From positions 1 through 6,108 of the forward strand of contig JALTID010000243.1 of the NCBI GenBank assembly GCA_027004335.1: a stretch of 6,108 nt of DNA. The letters run 5' to 3'. A program made the position numbers and the translations under genes. This DNA comes from a bacterium. GTDB lineage: Bacteria > JALSQH01. The notes beneath the pieces are model-generated. The model had not been told where the DNA came from. It saw only the letters and a program-made list of their open reading frames with translations, and did no database searches. Of this stretch, positions 1 to 5,016 are shown piece by piece (position 1 is the stretch's first letter; the number at the start of each line of letters is the position of its first letter).

Positions 1-2
1 GT

Positions 3-341
3 TACACAACTCAGGATAATAGCACATATACTACTTATATTCATTTTATTAACATAGTGACAGGTGAAAAATCTAGTTTTTCTTTAAAGGGCGACGAAAT
101 TTCTTTCTTCCTCGGGCTGGCAAGAATTGGTAACTGGTTATATTTTGTTGATGAGAATAGTGATAAATTTTATGCGTACAACTTTAAGACCCATGAAGAA
201 TTCAATCCTGCAGCCCCCCTGGGGGAATTGAAAAAATATCTTTTGGGCTGGGGTCCTTATTTAACAAGAGATGGTAAATATTATGATGTCTCTATACTAA
301 ATGGCAAGCGCATTGTAACTGTGATAGATTTTAGCAGGTAA
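3..341 (+). CDS. C-terminal end of an unrecognised beta-rich protein, possibly a beta-propeller (5' partial)
   Basis: The reading frame is open from the left edge of the window to a TAA at 339-341, so this is the tail (about 112 residues) of a longer gene. The GTG at 57 is in frame but has no good ribosome site, and the frame upstream of it is uninterrupted, so I do not take it as the start. The protein alternates short hydrophobic/aromatic strands with turns: 'GNWLYFVDEN', 'KFYAYNF', a 'RDGKYYDV' hairpin and a final 'RIVTVIDFSR' strand. That strand-turn rhythm resembles the closing blades of a beta-propeller or a similar repeat protein. No catalytic motif is visible and I do not recognise the family. 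The DNA is more A+T-rich than the minus-strand operon to the right. Confidence 0.6.
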   Translation, partial: YTTQDNSTYTTYIHFINIVTGEKSSFSLKGDEISFFLGLARIGNWLYFVDENSDKFYAYNFKTHEEFNPAAPLGELKKYLLGWGPYLTRDGKYYDVSILNGKRIVTVIDFSR

Positions 342-372
342 TTTTTGGCATATAAATCAATTCATAAAGAAT

Positions 373-402
373 AAGCCAATAGTGCGATGTGGCTTTCATT
401 TT
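373..402 (+). terminator. Weak candidate terminator hairpin
   Basis: About 30 bases after the stop of the left-edge gene, AAGCCA (373-378) can pair with TGGCTT (390-395) around an 11-base loop. The sequence that follows is T-rich (TTTCATTTT) but not a clean T-run. The stem is only 6 bp, so this is a possibility rather than a call. Confidence 0.2.
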
Positions 403-433
403 GGAGGCAATTTATTGAGAAGGTAACAGATAC

Positions 434-667
434 ATGGAGCAAAAGGGAGATGTTTTTAAAGCCTCTAAACTGATAACCAGCAATACAATAGAGAGATATT
501 TTAGAGATTATCGTCAGTTTAGTTATGGCAAAGGAGTGTTATTCGATGAAGATTTCATTAATTACTTAACTAATCTTGTGTTTTATGACATAAATCAGAG
601 GTTGAAAAATAGACCTCCATTATTGCAGGTGAAAAATGTTGCAACAAATTTTGCGAACAAAAGTTGA
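434..667 (+). CDS. Small ORF of 77 aa, possibly the C-terminal remnant of a transposase
   Basis: An ATG at 434 opens a 77-codon frame ending in TGA (665-667). Its ribosome site is poor (only AAGG about 10 bases upstream). The middle of the protein, 'SNTIERYFRDYR', followed by a helical 'FINYLTNLVFYDINQRL' and 'NRPPLLQ', resembles the region after the last catalytic Glu of DDE transposases, where an N-x-x-E...R pattern is followed by a helix and an 'FYN...RP' tail. If so, the Glu in 'TIERYF' would be the third acidic residue, and the D-D part of the fold is absent here. A second frame, open from 375 to about 467, reads 'WRQFIEKVTDTW' and could be an upstream piece shifted out of frame. Either reading implies a decayed element rather than a working gene. 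The alternative is a small unknown protein or a non-coding ORF. Confidence 0.35.
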   Translation: MEQKGDVFKASKLITSNTIERYFRDYRQFSYGKGVLFDEDFINYLTNLVFYDINQRLKNRPPLLQVKNVATNFANKS

Positions 668-688
668 CAGTACCATATTAATTATATC

Positions 689-717
689 TTGCATAACATC
701 TTTCTATTTGATAAAAT
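689..717 (+). promoter_or_regulatory. Promoter of the tRNA-Ala gene
   Basis: TTGCAT (689-694) and TAAAAT (712-717) are separated by exactly 17 bp, placing the start of transcription near 724, only a few bases before the mature tRNA 5' end at 728. The -10 is close to consensus and the -35 keeps only the TTG. A better -35-like TTGACA at 664-669 overlaps the stop of the preceding ORF, but has only TATCTT (685-690), 15 bp downstream, as a partner. It could be a second, weaker start. Confidence 0.5.
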
Positions 718-727
718 CATTTGGTAT

Positions 728-803
728 GGGGCTGTAGCTCAGTTGGGAGAGCGCCTGAATGGCATTCAGGAGGTCGGCGGTTCGAGCCCGCTCAGCTCCA
801 CCA
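728..803 (+). tRNA. tRNA-Ala (anticodon GGC), CCA encoded
   Basis: The full 76-base cloverleaf can be read. The acceptor stem GGGGCTG pairs with CAGCTCC and includes a G3.U70 wobble pair, the known identity element of alanine tRNAs. The D arm is GCTC...GAGC. The anticodon stem is CCTGA/TCAGG around the loop ATGGCAT, which gives anticodon GGC (reads GCC and GCU). The variable loop is AGGTC, and the T arm GGCGG/CCGCT carries the TTCGAGC loop. The discriminator is A800 and the CCA end (801-803) is encoded. It is followed directly by six T's, which may help termination and also contain the stop codon of the converging hydrolase gene. Confidence 0.97.
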
Positions 804-807
804 TTTT

Positions 808-1656
808 TTATTTCTCAATTCTTTCTTCAATCCAGTTAAATAGATCCCCGATTGGTTTCTCTTTTTCCACCTCGTTGTAAATCTCGTGGTACATCCCCTC
901 ATAGATTTTTAAGGTTTTATCCTTTGAACCAGCCCTCTCATAAAATTCCTTTGCACCCTCAGGAGAAACAATCTGATCATCCCCGCCCTGCTGGAGAAAA
1001 AGAGGGAGCTGAAGTTTATGTGCTTCCTCAAAGGCTTCTTTCTGAGATCTCAGAAACTCTGTGAACCACCTTGCTGAAACTTTCCTTGTTACCAGAGGAT
1101 CATTCTCATATGCCTTTACAACTTCAGGATCATGGCTTATTAAAGAAGGATCGATTTCATTAGTCATGGATAAAGTAGGTAATATATTTGAAACGAATTT
1201 CCCAACTGCTTCTTTCCACTTTGGAACTTCTACTGCGATCTTAAGTCCAGGACCAGACGCAGCAAGAAGTTTAATCAGATCCTGATATTTCTCACCAAAC
1301 CTTAAAACTATAAGCCCCCCCATGCTGTGCCCCAGTAGGACTATCGGTAAATTTGACCGTTGAGCTGCATTTTCAACGAAAATTTTTGTATCCTCAACAT
1401 AATGATCAAAATTATAAACATGGCCTCTCTGACCATCTGATTTACCGTGTCCCCGAAGGTCATAAAGAAAAACATTATATCCTTTAGAGGTAAAAAAATT
1501 TATAATATTACCATACCTCCCGGAATGTTCTCCCAGACCATGGACCACCACCATGGTGGCTTTTGCGTCATCTACAACATGCCTCTGACAGTAAAGCTGC
1601 AAGCCCCCGATACCTGTAAAAGTATCTTCATGGGGAGATAATTTTTCACCCATCAT
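808..1656 (-). CDS. Alpha/beta hydrolase, monoacylglycerol lipase / lysophospholipase-like
   Basis: This is a 282-residue serine hydrolase of the alpha/beta-hydrolase fold (Hydrolase_4 type). No signal peptide is visible, so it is probably cytoplasmic. The features of this family appear in order: the oxyanion-loop motif HGLGEHSGRY (39-48), very like monoacylglycerol lipase; 'DLRGHGKSDG' (66-75); the nucleophile elbow GHSMG (109-113, Ser111); the acid in 'QGGDDQIVSP' (Asp227 most likely, Asp226 possible); and His257 in 'GMYHEIYNE'. The triad and length look complete. The likely reaction is hydrolysis of a carboxylic ester such as a monoacylglycerol or lysolipid; the true substrate cannot be read from sequence. 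The ATG at 1656 overlaps the TAA of the MoaD-like gene (TAATG). The next codon is also ATG (1653), and lies at better distance (6 bases) from the AGGAGG, so translation may begin one codon later. It is the last gene of the operon and its TAA falls in the T-run behind the tRNA. Confidence 0.93.
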   Translation of the reverse strand: MMGEKLSPHEDTFTGIGGLQLYCQRHVVDDAKATMVVVHGLGEHSGRYGNIINFFTSKGYNVFLYDLRGHGKSDGQRGHVYNFDHYVEDTKIFVENAAQRSNLPIVLLGHSMGGLIVLRFGEKYQDLIKLLAASGPGLKIAVEVPKWKEAVGKFVSNILPTLSMTNEIDPSLISHDPEVVKAYENDPLVTRKVSARWFTEFLRSQKEAFEEAHKLQLPLFLQQGGDDQIVSPEGAKEFYERAGSKDKTLKIYEGMYHEIYNEVEKEKPIGDLFNWIEERIEK

Positions 1657-1973
1657 TATCCTCCTGCTATACTTGAAATTATAGCAACTTCATCACCATT
1701 TTCTAATTTAGTAGAAAGGTCATCAGGAACATCCTTTCTCTGGCCTCTGTGGATCAAAGTTATCCTGGGATCCTTCATCATCTTCTTAAAAAAATTCCTG
1801 GGGAAACTACCCTTTTCATCAAGACAGATGAAAACCTCCCTGAGGGTTACACCCTCAGGGAGATCCAGTTCAAATTCTCTAGTCATATTCTTACCCTCTA
1901 TAAAAACTCCTACCGTGACCTTAACTTTTACCAGCCCTTCCTGACAGATTCTCTTTTTTAACAGGCCCAGCAT
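1656..1973 (-). CDS. moaD: MoaD/ThiS-family ubiquitin-like sulfur carrier next to the AOR gene
   Basis: This 105-residue protein has the beta-grasp pattern of MoaD/ThiS. It has a first strand 'LVKVKVTVGVF' (14-24), then 'FELDLPEGVTLREVF' (34-48), a helix near 58-67, and the closing signature 'LENGDEVAIISSIAGG' ending in the exposed Gly-Gly that MoaD-type proteins need for adenylation and thiocarboxylate formation. In molybdopterin synthesis the thiocarboxylate donates the dithiolene sulfurs. The placement directly behind an AOR suggests a role in making or fitting the tungsto/molybdopterin cofactor of that enzyme. It is longer than the usual 80-90 residues because of about 13 basic/hydrophobic residues before the first strand. 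The ATG at 1973 is chosen because it is the only in-frame start with an AAGGAGGG upstream; ATGs at 1980 and 1983 are out of frame. A ThiS-like or other carrier role is possible but less likely in this context. Confidence 0.88.
   Translation of the reverse strand: MLGLLKKRICQEGLVKVKVTVGVFIEGKNMTREFELDLPEGVTLREVFICLDEKGSFPRNFFKKMMKDPRITLIHRGQRKDVPDDLSTKLENGDEVAIISSIAGG
1660..1665 (-). promoter_or_regulatory. Ribosome binding site of the hydrolase, inside the MoaD-like Gly-Gly codons
   Basis: AGGAGG is formed by the last codons of the MoaD-like gene (GCA GGA GGA TAA), that is, by the codons for its functional Ala-Gly-Gly tail. It lies 3 bases from the first ATG and 6 bases from the second ATG of the hydrolase. 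Together with the TAATG overlap this predicts coupled translation of the two genes. Confidence 0.8.
1836..1862. repeat. Perfect 12-bp inverted repeat with 3-base loop inside the MoaD-like gene
   Basis: CTCCCTGAGGGT (1836-1847) is exactly complementary to ACCCTCAGGGAG (1851-1862), with only TAC between them. In the minus-strand mRNA this would be a stable G+C-rich hairpin within the codons for 'LPEGVTLRE', about 110-140 bases after the start codon. No T-run follows on either strand, so it is not a standard terminator. It may slow ribosomes, protect or process the mRNA between the AOR and the hydrolase, or be a by-product of the conserved coding sequence. Confidence 0.75.
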
Positions 1974-1979
1974 CAGTCA

Positions 1980-3986
1980 TCATCCCTCCTTGTAAAGGGC
2001 ATCAACAACATCATTAAGACCAAGTTCTTCAAGGATTTTCTTCTCAGGGATACCGGTTTCAGGGTTCCACCCCATCTCTTCCCAGAATTCACCCACCAGC
2101 CTGTTCATGTCAAGTTTAACTCCTGCAAGAGGACCATATTTAAGAGGTGGATCGCCCTTGGCTCTTGGAGGTATTCTGAAATCTCTTCCAGGGACTATGC
2201 CTTCTCTTGCGTTAAAAGCCTGTCTTAATGTTTTAACTCTTTTAGCAATTCCAAGGTACTCCTCTTCAGAAAGATCCCACCCTGTAACAGCATTGAGCCA
2301 TTTAACAAGAGGCAGTTCAAGACCCACCTGTATCCCAAAGAGACATCCTCCACAGATGCTGTTCAACTCCTGCCAGAGACTTGCATACATCTGACCTTTT
2401 CCTTTATTTTCTGTGGAGTATTTGAACTTAATACTGTAAAGTGGAGGCTCCTTGGGGACATCTTTATACTTTTTGTAAATAGCCATAAGCTCTTGATATG
2501 TGTAAGAAACAATTGTATGCCTTCCCGGAGTTGGTTCACTCTCATAACCAATTCCGTAGCCAGGATCGTACCTTGGATCATGCATGGGGAGCTCCTGACC
2601 CCCGGCATGCATACCAAACTCCCCCATCTCAGGCTTTCCAAGCTTCTCTATGGCCTTTTTTATTCCATCGGCCAGGATATCCCCGATGCCTTCCCTCCTG
2701 ATCATCTTCTCAAGCAACTTATAGGCTGCTTCCCCATTGCCCCAGACAAGTTCAAGACCATCAGTATCAGTCTTGGTAATATAGCCCCTTTCATAAGCCT
2801 CAAAGGCAAATGCTATTGTTTCACCCGCAGATATTGTATCTATCCCCGCTCTATTGGCAAGTTCATTAGCCCTGATAATCACATCAATGTCATCATTTAA
2901 AATTAGTCCACCAAACACACTTAAAGTTTCATACTCAGGTTTGTGTGATTCTTCAAAGCCATATTTTTCTTTACTCAGCTCATAAATACCTCCACATCCG
3001 AGAGGGCAGCTATAGCAGTTATATTTTTCTTTTTCAAAAGCTATCACAGCATCATCACTGATTTTCCGGGCCCTGGGAATGGGGAAATCCACCACTCCAG
3101 CACCGCTCCAGTTTTTAACAGGCAAATCACCATTAAGGGCACTGAGACCAACGATCCCCGATGTTCCATATCTCTTCAAAACAGCTTTCCACTGCCACCC
3201 CTCCTGTCTCACACCAAAGGGAAGCTTCCTGGAAAGCAATCTGGCGAGAAATCTGAGCACAGGTCCTTTTAAAAGAGCTTCCAGAGGCATTTTCCCTTCA
3301 AACTTTTTCATATACTCTCTGGTTACCTCGGTCATCTTTTTTCTGTCAGCTACATTGATTCTTGTCCTTCCAGAAAGAACCACCGCCTTTAAATTTTTGG
3401 AACCCATCACAGCACCAAGTCCGGATCTCGCAGCTATTCTTCCTCTATCGGTGACAATGCCTGAAATAAGACAACCGTTTTCAGCGGCCTGACCTATTGC
3501 AGCAACCTGGACTCTTTTTGCACCTGCCTCCTCCTTAAGCCTCTTTTCAGTTTCCACAGCATCCACGCCCCAGAGATGAGAAGCATCTCTTAACTCAATG
3601 TTGTCCCCGATAATAGCAAGATAAACAGGTTTTTCAGCTTTACCTTTAAAAAAGATGGCATCATACCCTGCTTGCTTTATTGCTGGAGCAAAATAACCCC
3701 CTGAATTTGCATCACCCCATCCGCCAGTCAAGGGAGATTTTCCCACCGCAGTATATCTTCCCACAAAAAGTGCACCTGTACCTGTGAGGACCCCAGCAGT
3801 TAATCCAAAAATCGCCTCGGGGGAAAGGGGATCAACTCCGGCAGATTGCCTCTCCCAGATGATTCTCGCACCAAGTCCGTACCCCCCCAGAAAATTTCTG
3901 TAAAAATTTTCCGGTAACTTTTCCTCCCACCACTTCCCTTCACTGAGATCTACCCATAAAATTTTTCCCATAAATCCACCAGCCAT
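1980..3986 (-). CDS. aor: Aldehyde:ferredoxin oxidoreductase family tungsten/molybdenum enzyme
   Basis: This 668-residue protein is a full-length AOR-family enzyme. Members carry a bis-pterin tungsten (or molybdenum) centre and one [4Fe-4S] cluster and interconvert aldehydes and carboxylic acids with ferredoxin in the cytoplasm. The N-terminal domain begins 'GGFMGKILWVDLS' and has 'TGGWGDANSGGYF' and 'AGYDAIFFKGKAEKPVYLAI' (106-125), then 'RSGLGAVMGSKNLKAVV' (187-203), all typical pterin-binding parts. The cluster motif CxxCxxxC is Cys324, Cys327 and Cys331; the fourth ligand is Cys548 or Cys545 in 'SICGGCLFG'. Further family marks are 'PEYETL' (350-355), 'AGIDTISAG' (380-388), 'GGQELPMHDPR' (462-472), 'TPGRHT' (486-491) and 'FNAREG' (591-596). 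At 668 residues it is longer than the classical 605-residue Pyrococcus AOR, partly through a basic helical stretch near 232-275. The subfamily and substrate cannot be fixed: BamB-like, formaldehyde- or glyceraldehyde-type enzymes share this fold. The ATG has AGGAGG 4 bases upstream, overlapping the stop of the binding-protein gene. Confidence 0.95.
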   Translation of the reverse strand: MAGGFMGKILWVDLSEGKWWEEKLPENFYRNFLGGYGLGARIIWERQSAGVDPLSPEAIFGLTAGVLTGTGALFVGRYTAVGKSPLTGGWGDANSGGYFAPAIKQAGYDAIFFKGKAEKPVYLAIIGDNIELRDASHLWGVDAVETEKRLKEEAGAKRVQVAAIGQAAENGCLISGIVTDRGRIAARSGLGAVMGSKNLKAVVLSGRTRINVADRKKMTEVTREYMKKFEGKMPLEALLKGPVLRFLARLLSRKLPFGVRQEGWQWKAVLKRYGTSGIVGLSALNGDLPVKNWSGAGVVDFPIPRARKISDDAVIAFEKEKYNCYSCPLGCGGIYELSKEKYGFEESHKPEYETLSVFGGLILNDDIDVIIRANELANRAGIDTISAGETIAFAFEAYERGYITKTDTDGLELVWGNGEAAYKLLEKMIRREGIGDILADGIKKAIEKLGKPEMGEFGMHAGGQELPMHDPRYDPGYGIGYESEPTPGRHTIVSYTYQELMAIYKKYKDVPKEPPLYSIKFKYSTENKGKGQMYASLWQELNSICGGCLFGIQVGLELPLVKWLNAVTGWDLSEEEYLGIAKRVKTLRQAFNAREGIVPGRDFRIPPRAKGDPPLKYGPLAGVKLDMNRLVGEFWEEMGWNPETGIPEKKILEELGLNDVVDALYKEG
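1984..1991 (-). promoter_or_regulatory. Ribosome binding site of the MoaD-like gene, inside the AOR 3' end
   Basis: AAGGAGGG is made of the last AOR codons (Lys-Glu-Gly) just before its TGA. It lies about 11 bases from the ATG at 1973, slightly long but the only strong site available. It decides the start of the MoaD-like gene and ties its translation to the end of the AOR gene. Confidence 0.65.
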
Positions 3987-3990
3987 AATT

Positions 3991-3996
3991 CCTCCT
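3991..3996 (-). promoter_or_regulatory. Ribosome binding site of the AOR gene
   Basis: AGGAGG sits 4 bases before the AOR ATG and overlaps the TAG stop (3997-3995) of the TRAP binding-protein gene. Ribosomes ending that gene would therefore stop on the AOR start site, supporting a single coupled operon. Confidence 0.75.
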
Positions 3997-5005
3997 ATTT
4001 TCCTTTTTGTATCAGATAAGCCTTCTTTCCTGCATAAAGCAGATTAAGAACCTTCTGAGTTATAATTCCCTCTCTAACCATCCTCTCGGGAAACCCTTTC
4101 AATCTATTTTTAAAAAGATTTCTTTGATCCGGTGTGAGCTTTATAATCTGTATCCCTGCTTCTTTAAAGCCCTCAATTATACCCTTTTCCGATACTGCAA
4201 GTTTTTTATGAATACTATCTGGAAGAGGTGCAAATCCCTTAAGAGAAAGCTGTCGGAATTTTTGAGGCAAAGAATTCCACCACTTTAAGTTACACATAAC
4301 GGCCACCGGCTGGAAAACATGCCTTGATAGAGTTATATACTTCAGATACTGGTACCACCCCAGGGCTGCTGTAAGAATAAGTGTGTTAGAACCACCTTCA
4401 ATAAGACCATTCTTGAAATAGTCAAGAACCCTGGGAATAGGGATAGGGACAGGGATAGCACCAAATGTTTTCCAGAACTCAATATGCATCTTGCTCTGCT
4501 GGGATCTAACTCTCATTCCTACAAGATCAGCAGGGGTTCTGATAGACTTTGTTCTGGAATGAAAATTTCTCCAGCCATGCTCAACAAATCCCATGAGGAA
4601 TAAACCTTTTATCCTTAATTCTTTTTCAAAATAAGGTTGTAAATATCTTCTCGTTACATAATCATACTCCTCGTAACTATCCCAGATAAAAGGGAGTTCG
4701 AATACCTGCATATCGGGGACAAGAGAAGCAACTGCCCCTGTGCTTAACCCTGAACATTCTATCGCTCCATAGAGGGTCTTCTCCGCCATCGTATTCTCAT
4801 CGCCAAGCTGACCACCCATGTAGATTTTCATCTTTACCTGCCCATTACTATTTTGCTCAACAAATTTTTTATACTCCTTAAGAGCCTCATGCCAAGGGGA
4901 ATCCTCAGGAGCGATATTGGCAAACTTCATAATATAAACTCTTGCCCAGAGAGTAGAAGCAATAAAAACAATTAGTATACTCAACCACCCGATTTTAAAT
5001 TTCAT
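3995..5005 (-). CDS. dctP: TRAP transporter substrate-binding protein, DctP family (P-component of a TPAT-like system)
   Basis: This 336-residue exported binding protein starts with a signal peptide (basic 'MKFK', hydrophobic core to about residue 19, likely cut after 'TLWA' at 18-21). There is no lipobox Cys, so it should be soluble in the periplasm. Family marks appear in order: 'FANIAPEDSPWHEALKEYKKFVEQ' as the first strand-helix, 'GGQLGDENTMAEKTLYGAIE' (64-83), 'ELPFIW' (103-108), and 'RTPADLVGMRVRSQQS' (156-171), where Arg167 matches the Arg that grips the ligand carboxylate in DctP/SiaP proteins. 'GLIEGGSNTLI' (200-210) corresponds to the 'G-v-D-G-x-E-N' hinge, with Asn207 conserved. 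The expected ligand is an organic acid, perhaps hydrophobic given the TatT-like partner upstream. The ATG at 5005 has AAAGGGGG 5 bases upstream; another ATG at 5010 is out of frame. No DctQ/DctM permease gene is in the window. Confidence 0.93.
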   Translation of the reverse strand: MKFKIGWLSILIVFIASTLWARVYIMKFANIAPEDSPWHEALKEYKKFVEQNSNGQVKMKIYMGGQLGDENTMAEKTLYGAIECSGLSTGAVASLVPDMQVFELPFIWDSYEEYDYVTRRYLQPYFEKELRIKGLFLMGFVEHGWRNFHSRTKSIRTPADLVGMRVRSQQSKMHIEFWKTFGAIPVPIPIPRVLDYFKNGLIEGGSNTLILTAALGWYQYLKYITLSRHVFQPVAVMCNLKWWNSLPQKFRQLSLKGFAPLPDSIHKKLAVSEKGIIEGFKEAGIQIIKLTPDQRNLFKNRLKGFPERMVREGIITQKVLNLLYAGKKAYLIQKGK

Positions 5006-5016
5006 TTCATCCCCCT

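Noticed and set aside
57-59. GTG at 57 as the start of the left-edge gene
   Set aside because: The frame stays open to the window edge and no Shine-Dalgarno precedes it, so the gene most likely begins outside the window.
689-880. 63-codon plus-strand ORF containing 'AVAQLGERLNGIQEVGGSSPLSS'
   Set aside because: This is the translation of the tRNA-Ala gene, a well-known false protein pattern; the RNA structure explains the sequence fully.
1548-1559. 12-base palindrome CCACCATGGTGG
   Set aside because: It is inside the hydrolase codons for Thr-Met-Val-Val-Val, has no loop and no partner copy; most likely a by-product of repeated valine codons.
1978-1983. ATG codons at 1980 and 1983 overlapping the AOR stop as starts for the MoaD-like gene
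   Set aside because: Both are out of frame with the MoaD reading frame; the ATG at 1973 is the first in-frame one.
2493-2900. 135-codon plus-strand ORF opposite the AOR gene, and similar ORFs at 2107, 3079 and 4007
   Set aside because: They lie antisense to strongly conserved coding sequence, have no ribosome sites and give low-complexity, unfamily-like proteins; they are shadows.
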